Positions 1 to 9,116 of a stretch of DNA of 64,000 nt are shown one piece after another. The DNA is from Parapedobacter tibetensis (GTDB lineage: Bacteria; Bacteroidota; Bacteroidia; Sphingobacteriales; Sphingobacteriaceae), in the NCBI RefSeq assembly GCF_024643205.1, contig NZ_JAMKQJ010000017.1, positions 55,913-119,912 on the forward strand, read 5' to 3'. Position 1 is the stretch's first letter. Every line of letters begins with the position of its first letter. Under the pieces are notes generated by a model, which was given only the letters and a program-made list of their open reading frames with translations, did not search any database and had not been told where the DNA came from. A program made the translations under genes and the position numbers.

Positions 1-1
1 C

Positions 2-361
2 AACATTGGATCCATTGCCGGCAAGGAAGTATATCCGAATGGCAATGTCTACTGTGCCACTAAACATGCCGTAGATGCGCTCACCAAGGCTATGCGCATC
101 GATTTGTTGGATAAAGGCATTCGGGTCACCTCCATCCATCCTGGAATGGTTGAAACCGAGTTTTCGGAAGTACGGTTCAAGGGCAACAAAGAACGGGCTT
201 CAGCGGTGTACCACAATATGGAGCCCTTAGTAGCGGAGGATATCGCGGAAACCGTTCGGTTCATAGCCTCCCGACCGAAACACGTCAATATTAGCGATAT
301 AATCATCATGCCTACAGCACAGGCCACTGCCACCATGGTTATGAGGAATGAAGAAGGATAA
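2..361 (+). CDS. Short-chain dehydrogenase/reductase, C-terminal part (cut by window edge)
   Basis: The frame is open from base 2 and ends at the TAA at 359-361, so the N-terminal NAD(P)-binding half lies outside the window. The visible part carries the SDR catalytic serine (IGSIAG, about residue 4) and the YxxxK pair (YCATK), followed by the usual HPGMVETEF stretch after the active site. This fits the classical SDR family, close to YdfG-type NADP-dependent 3-hydroxy acid/serine dehydrogenases, which are cytoplasmic. The substrate cannot be read from the sequence. An internal ATG at 92 should not be taken as the start because the catalytic residues lie upstream of it. Confidence 0.85.
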   Translation, partial: NIGSIAGKEVYPNGNVYCATKHAVDALTKAMRIDLLDKGIRVTSIHPGMVETEFSEVRFKGNKERASAVYHNMEPLVAEDIAETVRFIASRPKHVNISDIIIMPTAQATATMVMRNEEG

Positions 362-410
362 TTCAGATTACCGCACATAATTTCTACCTTTGATTTTTAA
401 AATAATCAAA

Positions 411-860
411 ATGGCTTTACAGGAAAAAATAGACCAAGACATCAAATCGGCAATGCTGGCTAAGGACAATACCCGGCTTCGTGGCCTACGCGCCATCAAG
501 GCCGCAATATTACTGGCCAAAACAGAAAAAGGCCATGCCGAAGCGCTTACCGAAGAAACGGAGATCAAGGTCTTGCAGAAATTGGCAAAACAGCGTAAAG
601 AATCGGCAGACATCTATAAGCAACAAAACCGTGATGATTTATACCGAATCGAAATCGAGGAGCTGGAAGTGATTGAGGGTTATATGCCGAAACAATTGGG
701 CAGGGAAGAAATAGAAAGCATCGTTAAGCAGCTAATAGCCGATACCGGTGCTTCAGGCATTAAGGATATGGGTAAAATTATGGGATTGGCAAATCAAAAA
801 CTTGCTGGACAAGCCAATGGAAAAACCATCTCCGAAATAGCCAGAGCTTTGTTGGCATAG
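411..860 (+). CDS. GatB/YqeY domain protein
   Basis: This 149-residue protein starts MALQEKIDQDIKSAMLAKD and matches the YqeY family in length and content: two helical halves, a central LYRIEIEELEVIEGYMPKQL segment, and a C-terminal GKIMGLANQKLAGQANGK motif. YqeY resembles the tail domain of the amidotransferase subunit GatB and is thought to interact with tRNA, but its exact role is not settled. I prefer the ATG at 411 over a TTG at 390 because family members begin with an M-(S/A)-L-x-x-K-I pattern. It lies 50 bp after the dehydrogenase and may be cotranscribed with it. Confidence 0.9.
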   Translation: MALQEKIDQDIKSAMLAKDNTRLRGLRAIKAAILLAKTEKGHAEALTEETEIKVLQKLAKQRKESADIYKQQNRDDLYRIEIEELEVIEGYMPKQLGREEIESIVKQLIADTGASGIKDMGKIMGLANQKLAGQANGKTISEIARALLA

Positions 861-903
861 GGCTAAGCGGTTATCAACTTTCAGCAATATTAGTCGGCCA
901 ACA

Positions 904-1860
904 TCAGATCACCTTCCGACTTCTCATGTCCTTATCTCGCTCATACGTGGAAATATGGCGTTCTTTTTTGCTTTCAAAGATATCATCGATGACGATCAAG
1001 ATACCTGTCTCCTCGACCGTACCAAATTCATCGTTTATGGCCGTGCCAAACGTTTTCATTGTGGAAGAGAGGTTCATATAGGTATTGATTAACGGAGGGA
1101 TATTCTCACCTAATAACCGTATTCTCCCATTGAGGATTTTGTAACCTTCTTTATATTCCAGCCCGTCAAAAATGCCGCTGAATGTAGTTGCATTCCCGTG
1201 GTAACCCAAAGGCCTGATAGGCCATACCAGCTGATCTTCATCCGGAAAATAATGGTTCATGAAATAAAGCAGTAAGTCCCTGGCTTCTTTATTATAGTGA
1301 GGATACATTGTCACCTTACCAAACAAATACTTAACATCCGGATTGAGCTTCACGACGGCTCCCAGCCCATCCCATAGGTTATCAAGTGAAAATAATCCCC
1401 TACGGTTATCCTTAGCGGGTTGATATTTTGGCTGCACAAAAGATCGACCCAGTTCAATCGTGAAGGGCAAATATTCCTGTATGAATTTCTCTGAAAAATG
1501 GAAATAATGGGAGGTCGATAGATTGATTTCACCATGGCTGTTTACCCCTACATCCTTGCATTTGATGAGTCGATATCCAGCGATAATCTCTTCATCCTCA
1601 GGATTCCAAGCAATCAGTTGATCATAGGCGTCAGCACCGGTATCGTTATCATCTAGGTCATATGTGAGGCCTGTCCCCCCCCCTGCTGCCCTGAATGTAA
1701 GCTCCCTCAATCTCCCAATCTCCTTCACTGTATAAGGCGCATTATAATGGTTTACAAGGTAAATCTCGTTGTTCCCATTATTAGTATAGCGTACAAACGC
1801 CTCTTGAGTAAGCTCCTTTTTTATGAAATTTTTATCAACAGGTGCTATTATTTCTTGCAT
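904..1860 (-). CDS. glsB: GNAT-type N-acyltransferase, glycine/ornithine lipid synthesis (GlsB-like)
   Basis: The 318-residue protein has the look of the hemolysin-like GNAT acyltransferases that N-acylate an amino acid with an acyl-ACP: RLRELTFRAAGGGTG near residue 50, a DAYDQLIAWN core, and IAGYRLIKC as the acyl-donor strand. In Bacteroides the matching pair GlsB/GlsA makes N-acyl glycine and then the diacylated glycine lipid. Here the next gene on the same strand's 5' side is a PlsC-like acyltransferase only 5 bp away, which is the same two-gene arrangement. Whether glycine, ornithine or serine is the head group is inference. It is probably membrane-associated. Confidence 0.75.
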   Translation of the reverse strand: MQEIIAPVDKNFIKKELTQEAFVRYTNNGNNEIYLVNHYNAPYTVKEIGRLRELTFRAAGGGTGLTYDLDDNDTGADAYDQLIAWNPEDEEIIAGYRLIKCKDVGVNSHGEINLSTSHYFHFSEKFIQEYLPFTIELGRSFVQPKYQPAKDNRRGLFSLDNLWDGLGAVVKLNPDVKYLFGKVTMYPHYNKEARDLLLYFMNHYFPDEDQLVWPIRPLGYHGNATTFSGIFDGLEYKEGYKILNGRIRLLGENIPPLINTYMNLSSTMKTFGTAINDEFGTVEETGILIVIDDIFESKKERHISTYERDKDMRSRKVI

Positions 1861-1865
1861 ATAGT

Positions 1866-2690
1866 CTAGTTTTCAGGAGCCAAGTTGTAAACCGTTTTTT
1901 TCATCTCCTCAGCCCACTCCTTTTCACTTTTGGAGCCGTCAAAATAGGTATAAGAAATTGGTTTTCCTATACATACTGTCACATTTTTGTTTTTCTGTGC
2001 AAACATTTCATCCGCAAGATAAAACATTTCGATATTGGCTTTTATGCCAAGAAATTCCCTGAAACGAGCAAAATTATAAAAAAAGCTCGAATTTTTTCCA
2101 TCGATATAAACAGGAACAATATCTTTCTGGTACTTCTTCGCTTTGCTGATAAAGCTTTTTTTCCACGCTAAATCTTCGATTTTCCCATTCCGTTTGCGGG
2201 AAACTAAGCCCGCAGGAAAAACCAACAAGGCATGATCTTGAGCATAAGCTTCTTCAATCTGTTCCATCCCCTTCCGGCCCTGTGTCCCATGCTTGTTAAT
2301 CCCTACGAATAGGGGTTCGAGGTTTTTAATATTCAATAGGATGTCATTGACGAGAAATTTGATATCCTGCCGGTATTTACCCAAAGCATGCATGAAGGCA
2401 ATACCGTCTAGTCCGCCCAACGGGTGGTTTGAGGCGAAAATCATTCCCCCCTCACTAGGGATATTTTCCGCTCCTTCTAATTCAACAATCACCCCCAAGT
2501 CCTCAATCAAGGCATCTACAAACGTCAAGCCATGGAGATGCCCCATTTTGGCCATTATCTCGTTGATATCGTCTTCGTGTACAACCCGCTCGATATAACG
2601 CAAAATAAATCGAGGTATCCATCGGAGCAGTCGTGGATTCTTCCGCCGGATGATATCCCTAACTACAATATATTTATCTTTGTTTTCCAA
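1866..2690 (-). CDS. glsA: PlsC-like O-acyltransferase, second step of glycine lipid synthesis (GlsA-like)
   Basis: This 274-residue protein carries the acyltransferase block in the form NHPLGGLDG (about residue 89), with an FVGINKHG stretch and a LLVFPAG block further on, typical of lysophosphatidate-type acyltransferases. It would O-acylate the 3-hydroxy group of the N-acyl amino acid made by the neighbouring GNAT enzyme. No ATG lies near the conserved N-terminus, so the start is the TTG at 2690-2688, preceded by an AAGGG about 10 bp upstream. It leads the two-gene unit. The head-group specificity cannot be decided from sequence. Confidence 0.72.
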   Translation of the reverse strand: MENKDKYIVVRDIIRRKNPRLLRWIPRFILRYIERVVHEDDINEIMAKMGHLHGLTFVDALIEDLGVIVELEGAENIPSEGGMIFASNHPLGGLDGIAFMHALGKYRQDIKFLVNDILLNIKNLEPLFVGINKHGTQGRKGMEQIEEAYAQDHALLVFPAGLVSRKRNGKIEDLAWKKSFISKAKKYQKDIVPVYIDGKNSSFFYNFARFREFLGIKANIEMFYLADEMFAQKNKNVTVCIGKPISYTYFDGSKSEKEWAEEMKKTVYNLAPEN

Positions 2691-3106
2691 AATAACCCTT
2701 AGAAGTTTAATTGCCCCCTTCTACGAGCGCCCATTTGTATATCCATAATGATTAGCAGCCAAAAGTAGTAAAACTTCGCTTATTGTTATGGATTAAAAAC
2801 ACAAGGGTGCATTCACATTGTCGTATAACACTTCTTATATCATATTAGGGCCGTACAGCATAAGGTTGAGGGGGCCGAACTGCGAAGCAATCGCATATCG
2901 TGATACATTGGATTTGTCATCGTTTTGTTTGATTACCGAAAAAAAAACCATGGACAAAAGAAAAAAAACCAAAATAATCGTTCATGTCACCAAAAGCCAG
3001 TAATTTTGGGCAAGCTTAATTAATGCCTGTCTATTAATTTGAAAGCGCTAATTAAACGATTGACCGTTTTGATTGTTTAATCTATTAAGGAGGTCGACAG
3101 AAAATC
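2691..3106. other. Intergenic region between divergent glsA and the CBS gene
   Basis: This 416-bp stretch separates divergently read genes and must hold both promoters. A 61-codon open frame (2818-3003) has no recognisable content and is more likely chance, although it ends with a lysine-rich 17-codon piece starting at the ATG at 2950. TTAAAC at 3052 and GTTTAA at 3075 form short inverted arms just before the CBS gene. I see no RNA gene or mobile element here. Confidence 0.4.
3086..3094 (+). promoter_or_regulatory. Strong Shine-Dalgarno sequence before the CBS-domain gene
   Basis: TAAGGAGGT ends 12 bp before the ATG at 3107 and is a near-perfect anti-16S match. Most genes in this window, like Bacteroidota genes in general, have no such sequence, so this gene may be translated unusually well. 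It also fixes the start codon. Confidence 0.7.
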
Positions 3107-3769
3107 ATGAACATAGGCCAAGTCATAGCAGATCGCGATTATGCGATAATTCCTACAGATAGCGTCCGATACACATTGGACAAAATGGCCGATTTCCAGT
3201 TGGCCCAATTGCCCGTGATAAAGGATGACCTTTTTCTTGGGCTCCTATCCTATGAAACGCTGGCCGAACACGCAAATGTGGATGACAGCATCGAACAGGC
3301 CGACGTAACCTATCAGCAGGTCCATGTTTATGATACCCAACACATTTATGACGCCATTCTATTTTTCCAAATCCATCAAGTAGATATCCTACCCGTATTG
3401 GATGACGAACATAGTTACCTAGGCGCAGTTACCCCGCTTGATTTGATTATTGCGTTGAGCCAAACCATGTCCATCCACCAACCCGGCGGAATCGTTGTGC
3501 TGGAAATGGGACATAATGATAATGCATTATCGCATATCGCGCATATCGTTGAATCGGATAATGCCCAGATACTAAACTCTTATGTGCAGGCCTCTTCGGA
3601 TTCTTCTCGGTTAGAGGTCACTATAAAAATCAATAAATCAGACATCTCATCCATTGTTGCCGCTTTTCTTAGACATGATTACACGATCAAAGCTACTTAC
3701 AACGATGAAAATAGTCACGACAACTCCCGCGACCGCTATGAGCAGCTGATGAATTATATCAATATGTAG
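3107..3769 (+). CDS. CBS-domain pair protein
   Basis: The 220-residue protein begins with two CBS repeats: residues about 1-65 (DSVRYTLDKM, QLAQLPVIKDD) and about 70-125 (HIYDAILFFQ, DILPVLDDEHSYLGAVT). A C-terminal region of about 80 residues follows with an ACT-like pattern (GIVVLEMGHNDNALSHIAHI). CBS pairs bind adenosine nucleotides and sense energy state; this form is common in Bacteroidota directly upstream of NAD kinase. The stop is 6 bp from the nadK start, so the two are almost surely cotranscribed, which suggests nucleotide-dependent tuning of NADP supply. That link is inference. Confidence 0.85.
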   Translation: MNIGQVIADRDYAIIPTDSVRYTLDKMADFQLAQLPVIKDDLFLGLLSYETLAEHANVDDSIEQADVTYQQVHVYDTQHIYDAILFFQIHQVDILPVLDDEHSYLGAVTPLDLIIALSQTMSIHQPGGIVVLEMGHNDNALSHIAHIVESDNAQILNSYVQASSDSSRLEVTIKINKSDISSIVAAFLRHDYTIKATYNDENSHDNSRDRYEQLMNYINM

Positions 3770-3775
3770 TTATAT

Positions 3776-4660
3776 ATGAAGGTAGCGATTTACGGCAGGG
3801 AATTCCATCCATCGGTCATACCCTATGTACAACATTTATTTGATTCATTGGTTGCAAAAGATACGGAACTATGGATTTATGAAGATTTCCACCAATTTTT
3901 GGAACAACAGGTTGAATGTCCACAAAAACTAAACACCTACTCCATTCACCATCAATTGCCTGACGACATCGGTTTTATGCTAAGTCTTGGGGGTGATGGC
4001 ACCATGCTGGCCGCGGTAGCCATTGTGGGCGATTCAGGGATACCTGTGGCAGGCATTAACTTTGGTAGGCTTGGCTTCTTGGCCAGCATCAACAAAGACG
4101 AAATCGAAACCTCCATAGATGCCATTCTGCATGGCGAATACAATATTCAAAAACGGACACTCTTGGCGGTACAATCCGATCAAACTGCGCTGTTCGACGG
4201 CAACCATTTCGCACTCAACGACATCACGCTTTTCAAGTATGACAGCTCGGCAATGATTACGGTAAAAGCCTACCTCGATGGCGAGTCCTTGAATGCCTAT
4301 TGGGCGGATGGTATCATTGCGGCCACTCCTACTGGATCCACGGCTTATTCACTGAGTTGTGGGGGCCCCATCATCATGCCTGGGAGTGGAAACTTCGTCA
4401 TCACCCCCATATCCCCACATAACCTCAATGTAAGGCCCGTAGTTATTTCGGACGATATGGAACTGGATTTGGAAATCGAAAGCCGTAGCGGTAAATTCCT
4501 GCTTTCATGCGATTCCAAGACAGCTGCCATTTCCACGGATGTAAGGCTTAAGATTACCAGGGCTCATTTCCAGGTGAACCTTATCCGGCTTAAAAATTAC
4601 AGTTATTTCTCCAACCTACGCAACAAGTTACTTTGGGGGCTCGATGCCCGCAATTATTAA
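3776..4660 (+). CDS. nadK: NAD kinase
   Basis: This 294-residue cytoplasmic enzyme phosphorylates NAD to NADP. The diagnostic GGDGTML motif lies near residue 70, NFGRLGFLA near 96, the NDITLFK block near 149 and the TGSTAYSLSCGGP loop near 185, all in the right order and spacing. Length matches the family. It follows the CBS gene after 6 bp, with the ATG at 3776 as the natural start. Downstream lies a repeat-rich spacer before the envelope gene cluster. Confidence 0.97.
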   Translation: MKVAIYGREFHPSVIPYVQHLFDSLVAKDTELWIYEDFHQFLEQQVECPQKLNTYSIHHQLPDDIGFMLSLGGDGTMLAAVAIVGDSGIPVAGINFGRLGFLASINKDEIETSIDAILHGEYNIQKRTLLAVQSDQTALFDGNHFALNDITLFKYDSSAMITVKAYLDGESLNAYWADGIIAATPTGSTAYSLSCGGPIIMPGSGNFVITPISPHNLNVRPVVISDDMELDLEIESRSGKFLLSCDSKTAAISTDVRLKITRAHFQVNLIRLKNYSYFSNLRNKLLWGLDARNY

Positions 4661-4747
4661 GTTATTTGCTAATTCGCTGTTCGTTTATTCCCATTGCGCA
4701 ACAGTAAAATGCAAATTCGCGATTAGGCGAATAGGCAAATCAGCAAA

Positions 4748-4777
4748 CAGCGAATAAGCAAACAGCGAGTAAGCAAA
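4748..4777 (+). repeat. Two tandem 15-bp repeats in a degenerate AT-rich spacer
   Basis: CAGCGAATAAGCAAA is followed directly by CAGCGAGTAAGCAAA. The wider spacer 4661-4790 contains further related pieces such as GGCGAATAGGCAAAT and TTCGCTGTTCG on either strand. It lies between nadK and the DUF6089 gene. A related text with many ATTCG and GCAAAT words occurs between ruvB and the GT2 gene near 46611-46675. Confidence 0.7.
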
Positions 4778-4820
4778 AAATATTCTATCTTTACCCCCTT
4801 TCAGTAAAACCGTCATCACT

Positions 4821-5609
4821 GTGCATAAGGGAATCGTCATGTTGCTTATCGCTCTCGGCCTCACAGCCTCACGTGTCAATGCACAGGAATGGGAATTCGG
4901 GGCCCTAGCCGGTGTTTCCGGATACATGGGCGACCTCAATCCCGAAAATCCGCTGGCTTATAATGATTGGTCCGCTGCTGCCTTTGTCAAATATAACCTC
5001 AATCACACTTGGGGCATAAGGGGAAATTTTGCATATGCGAATATCTTCGCTTATGATATCGACTCGCGGGTAGTACAACGACAAGAGCGTAACCTAAATT
5101 TCTTCGGAAATGTGATGGAGGCATCATTACTTGTAGACTTCAATTTCTTCAAGTGGTTACCACAACGGGGCCGCATCGTATATACCCCCTACATCTTCGC
5201 CGGGGTTGGCGGAACGCTATTTGAGCCGAAATGGTATGATTTCAACACCAATGTAGTGAAACTCCGGGAATATCAAACAGAAGATAAAGCATATAGTAAT
5301 CGTTCGATAAGCATCCCGTTTGGTGCAGGATTCAAATACAACTTGCGAGGCCCTTGGTCCATAGGTGTAGAAATAGGGTATCGATTGGCATTGACGGATT
5401 ACCTGGATGATGTGAGCGGTTTTTACCCTGACTTCAATTACGCCAATAAATACAATAATCTCCGTATCTATTTAGCAGATCCTTCGCCGACAAATATGGC
5501 CACCCCCAACACCCAACGTGGTGATGGACGTCCTTACGATTCCTACATGGTTGCCGGCCTCACGGTGTCGTATACGATCTTCAAAGGAGGATGCCCAGAA
5601 TGGCGATAA
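4821..5609 (+). CDS. DUF6089-type outer-membrane beta-barrel protein
   Basis: The protein of up to 262 residues has a signal peptide ending at NAQ and then GxxxGYMGDLNP, typical of the DUF6089 family that stands before uppS and bamA in Bacteroidota. Alternating aromatic strands such as GIRGNFAYANIF and YIFAGVGGTLF suggest an eight- to ten-strand barrel, ending in LTVSYTIFKGGCPEWR. The start is uncertain: GTG at 4821 or ATG at 4839, the latter giving a compact signal peptide MLLIALGLTASRVNAQ. It is followed 32 bp later by uppS. Its precise job is unknown; conservation with BamA suggests envelope assembly. Confidence 0.8.
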   Translation: MHKGIVMLLIALGLTASRVNAQEWEFGALAGVSGYMGDLNPENPLAYNDWSAAAFVKYNLNHTWGIRGNFAYANIFAYDIDSRVVQRQERNLNFFGNVMEASLLVDFNFFKWLPQRGRIVYTPYIFAGVGGTLFEPKWYDFNTNVVKLREYQTEDKAYSNRSISIPFGAGFKYNLRGPWSIGVEIGYRLALTDYLDDVSGFYPDFNYANKYNNLRIYLADPSPTNMATPNTQRGDGRPYDSYMVAGLTVSYTIFKGGCPEWR

Positions 5610-5641
5610 AATTTTTCTATTAACTTTGCACAAAAATTGCA

Positions 5642-6385
5642 ATGAATATCAAGGATACGATAGATAAGTCGCGCCTACCCCAACATGTAGCCATCATTAT
5701 GGATGGCAATGGCCGCTGGGCAAAAGAACGGGGTAAGCTGCGGGTGTTTGGCCACAAAAACGGTGTGGCGGCCGTACGTGATACTGTGGAAGGTGCAGTT
5801 GAAATTGGCATCAAGTACCTCACGCTTTACGCGTTCTCCACGGAAAATTGGAACCGTCCGAAGTTGGAGGTATCTGCACTGATGGAGCTACTCGTAAACA
5901 CGATTAATAAGGAGACTAAAACCCTCATGGACAACGGCGTAAAACTCAATGCAATAGGCGACTTGAAGCAATTGCCACCCAAATGCCATAAACAACTCCA
6001 TGAAGCCATGAATAAAACTGCCGGCAATTCCAATAGTACACTGACCTTGGCATTGAGCTACAGCGCACGTTGGGAAATCACCGAAGCCGCGCGGCAATTG
6101 GCCAATCAGGTCCAATTAGGCCTCATCAATCCAGGTGATATCGATGAAAATCTTTTTGCGCAACACCTTACCATGCCCGATATACCAGATCCCGAATTGC
6201 TGATACGTACCAGTGGCGAACAACGCATCAGCAACTACCTGCTGTGGCAATTGGCCTATTCCGAATTGTACTTCACCGATAAAATGTGGCCAGAATTCAG
6301 GAGAAACGACCTGTTCGAGGCCGTCTATGCCTATCAAAAACGGGAGCGACGTTTCGGACGCACCAGCGAGCAATTGGTTCCTTAA
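5642..6385 (+). CDS. uppS: Isoprenyl (undecaprenyl) diphosphate synthase
   Basis: The 247-residue cis-prenyltransferase makes the C55 lipid carrier for peptidoglycan and surface glycans from IPP and FPP. It shows the family start HVAIIMDGNGRWAKERG near residue 16 (catalytic Asp), the FSTENWNRP block near 72, and the C-terminal DPELLIRTSGEQRISNYLLW with the RxSGExRxSNF-like motif. A -7 type element TAACTTTG lies at 5621-5628, 13 bp before the ATG, so it may also have its own promoter. It forms part of the envelope cluster with bamA downstream. Confidence 0.96.
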   Translation: MNIKDTIDKSRLPQHVAIIMDGNGRWAKERGKLRVFGHKNGVAAVRDTVEGAVEIGIKYLTLYAFSTENWNRPKLEVSALMELLVNTINKETKTLMDNGVKLNAIGDLKQLPPKCHKQLHEAMNKTAGNSNSTLTLALSYSARWEITEAARQLANQVQLGLINPGDIDENLFAQHLTMPDIPDPELLIRTSGEQRISNYLLWQLAYSELYFTDKMWPEFRRNDLFEAVYAYQKRERRFGRTSEQLVP

Positions 6386-6490
6386 CCCCTGTACAGGTCA
6401 TGATTGTGTCGAAGCAATTTTTTAAAAATAATGCCTTTTAACAAAAATTAACAACTGTTTGACGTACTTTAGCGGCGATAAATTAGTTAG

Positions 6491-9043
6491 ATGAAGCGGA
6501 TAATTTTTTTTGCACTTGTTACCCTATTTACAGCACAGGCTGTAATGGCCCAGCAGAACGGTAGACCTATAGGCGATTCAGATGAATTCAGCTACCTCAA
6601 CCCCCAAAATTACATCATAGGAAGTGTTTCTGTGAGCGGTACGGAATATCTTGACAACGATGTAATCATCACCATCTCCAAATTGGTGGTCGGCCAACGG
6701 ATAGAGGTGCCAAGCGATGCTACGTCCAACGTGGTGAAAAACTTGATGGACCAAGGCCTTTTTGACGATGTGGAACTCTATGCCGATGCGGTGAGGGAAG
6801 ATTCCATCTTCTTCAACATCCATGTAGTAGAGCGGCCACGGCTTACCCGCATCGACATTGAAGGGCTGAGTAAAAGCCAAACCGAAGAAGTACGCAAACA
6901 GCTGAATGAAAATACGGGTAAAATCGTGAACCAGAATCTCATGAACACTACCCGGAATACCATTACGCGTTTTTTAAGCGAAAAAGGATACCTCTATCCA
7001 GAGATCACGATGGCGCCCACCAAAGATTCCGCCCAAGTGAATAATCAGATTTTGATGGTCAATGTAGACCGCAATAGCAAAGTACGCGCCCACCGTATTA
7101 ATTTTACGGGCAATGAGGAGTTTACACAACCTCAACTCCGCAAGTTCTTCAAGGGCGTGAAGCAACGCACATGGTGGAGAATTACCGGTCCGGGCAAATT
7201 CAAGGAAGAAAAGTACAAGGAAGCCAAGGAAAACCTGATCGCCAAAATGCACGCCCGTGGTTATCGCGATGCAGAAATATTGAAAGATACGGTGTATAAA
7301 TACAACAACCGGAATGTTATCATAGATATCGACCTTTATGAAGGGCCAAAATATTATTTCGGCAACATCGCTTGGCAGGGGAATGCTAAATTTTCGGATT
7401 CTATCCTGAATGTTATTTTGGGCATTGAAAAAGGTGAAGTATTTAGCGAGGAAAAACTGATAACCAAATTGATGGGTCCCACGAGGAACAGCGATGATAT
7501 CTCTTCCTTGTACCTTAATGATGGTTACCTTACCTTCACAGTGGATCCCGTACAAACGAAAATATACAATGATACAATAGACCTGGATTTGCGCATTTAT
7601 GAGGGTGCTCAATTCACCGTCAACAATATCATACTTAAGGGCAATGACGTAACCAATGACCGCGTGTTGCTACGGTCTATCTACACCAAACCAGGGCAGA
7701 AATTCTCCAAAGATCTACTCATGCGAAGTACGCGTGAAATCGCCCAGTTGGGTAACTTTGACGAACAGAAAACCAATCCGGTACCCACTAATCTTAACCA
7801 CTCCGAGGGAACCGTGGATATTGAATACAATGTGGCCGAAAAACCCTCCGATCAAGTAGAGTTATCCGGTGGTTTTGGTGCCGGTCAGGTAATCGGTACA
7901 TTAGGGCTCACTTTTAATAATTTCTCCACCCGCAACCTGTTTGACAAAAAAGCGTGGAAACCACTGCCCCGCGGAGACGGACAGAAGCTGAGCATCCGTG
8001 GGCAAACTAGTGGCAAACGATATCAGTCATATAGTCTCTCGTTTTCAGAGCCTTGGTTGGGAGGCAAAAAACCTATTTATTTTGGCGTTAGTGCTTTTAC
8101 ATCATCTTCATCTTACGGTGGCTTCGACCCGTATACAGGTAGGCAAGTCGTTGGTGACAGCCAGCTAAACCGAATCTGGATGAACGGGGTTACCGTAAGT
8201 TTGGGTAAACGCCTACAATGGCCCGACAACTATTTTCAGATCAATTATTCAGTTGGCGCCCAGCAATACAAGTTGCAGAATTACCCTGGATTCCTTTTTG
8301 AAAACGGCACATCTTACAACATCAATCTCACGCAAGAAATCAGTCGTAACTCGGTGGATGCACCGATTTATCCGACGTCGGGTTCGCATATCAAGTTTAC
8401 CATACAGGTTACCCCTCCTTACTCGTTGTTCAACAACATCAACTACCCTACTGCTCCCGACCATGAACGGTATCGCTGGACGGAATACCACAAATGGAAG
8501 TTTGACTCCCAATGGTTTACCCGTATTACAGGCAAACTCGTACTTAAAGCACAGGCCCAATTTGGGTTCTTGGGTTCGTATAGCAGCGTCACCGGGCAAT
8601 CGGCTTTCGAACGGTTCAAACTCGGAGGGGATGGCATGATGGGATTCGACTTCCTGCAAGGTTCGGAAATCATTGCCATGCGGGGATATGCCAATGGCTT
8701 TGTTATCCCAGAAGGTGTCGATGTCAATATTGCCCGCAATTCGGGAAGTCCCATCTACAACAAATACCAATTGGAATTGCGGCATCCGGTGATGTTAAAT
8801 GACCAAGCTACCGTATTCGTATTGGCCTTTGCCGAAGGAGGTAATACGTGGAACAATTTCCGGGATTTCAATCCATTCAAGGTTCGCCGTTCAGTAGGTG
8901 TAGGTGCCCGGATCTTCCTCCCTATCTTTGGATTACTGGGAATTGATTACGGGCATGCGTTTGATCCCATACCGGGTGTACCAAGCAGTCAATGGAAGCA
9001 GAATTTCACCTTCAGCATTATGCAACAGATGGGTGGATTTTAA
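6491..9043 (+). CDS. bamA: Outer-membrane protein assembly factor BamA
   Basis: This 850-residue Omp85 protein inserts beta-barrels into the outer membrane. A signal peptide (MKRIIFFALVTLFTAQAVMA) is followed by about five POTRA domains over residues 40-440 (for example SVSGTEYLDNDVI and LTRIDIEGLSKSQTEEV) and a 16-strand barrel from about residue 450, with ELSGGFGAGQVIGTLGLTF opening it. The loop-6 type motif appears as FKLGGDGMMGFDFLQGSE and MRGYANG. It ends in an aromatic-rich last strand (NFTFSIMQQMGGF). Two Skp-like chaperone genes follow, the usual order. Confidence 0.96.
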   Translation: MKRIIFFALVTLFTAQAVMAQQNGRPIGDSDEFSYLNPQNYIIGSVSVSGTEYLDNDVIITISKLVVGQRIEVPSDATSNVVKNLMDQGLFDDVELYADAVREDSIFFNIHVVERPRLTRIDIEGLSKSQTEEVRKQLNENTGKIVNQNLMNTTRNTITRFLSEKGYLYPEITMAPTKDSAQVNNQILMVNVDRNSKVRAHRINFTGNEEFTQPQLRKFFKGVKQRTWWRITGPGKFKEEKYKEAKENLIAKMHARGYRDAEILKDTVYKYNNRNVIIDIDLYEGPKYYFGNIAWQGNAKFSDSILNVILGIEKGEVFSEEKLITKLMGPTRNSDDISSLYLNDGYLTFTVDPVQTKIYNDTIDLDLRIYEGAQFTVNNIILKGNDVTNDRVLLRSIYTKPGQKFSKDLLMRSTREIAQLGNFDEQKTNPVPTNLNHSEGTVDIEYNVAEKPSDQVELSGGFGAGQVIGTLGLTFNNFSTRNLFDKKAWKPLPRGDGQKLSIRGQTSGKRYQSYSLSFSEPWLGGKKPIYFGVSAFTSSSSYGGFDPYTGRQVVGDSQLNRIWMNGVTVSLGKRLQWPDNYFQINYSVGAQQYKLQNYPGFLFENGTSYNINLTQEISRNSVDAPIYPTSGSHIKFTIQVTPPYSLFNNINYPTAPDHERYRWTEYHKWKFDSQWFTRITGKLVLKAQAQFGFLGSYSSVTGQSAFERFKLGGDGMMGFDFLQGSEIIAMRGYANGFVIPEGVDVNIARNSGSPIYNKYQLELRHPVMLNDQATVFVLAFAEGGNTWNNFRDFNPFKVRRSVGVGARIFLPIFGLLGIDYGHAFDPIPGVPSSQWKQNFTFSIMQQMGGF

Positions 9044-9116
9044 TTAATATGGCTTACATTTAAAAAAATGGAATTACTTTTGTAGCAATCTAACATTACC
9101 ATAATATAATTTGATT

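Noticed and set aside
2818..3003. 61-codon open frame between glsA and the CBS gene
   Set aside because: No conserved feature, long A runs at its end, and it sits in a divergent promoter region.
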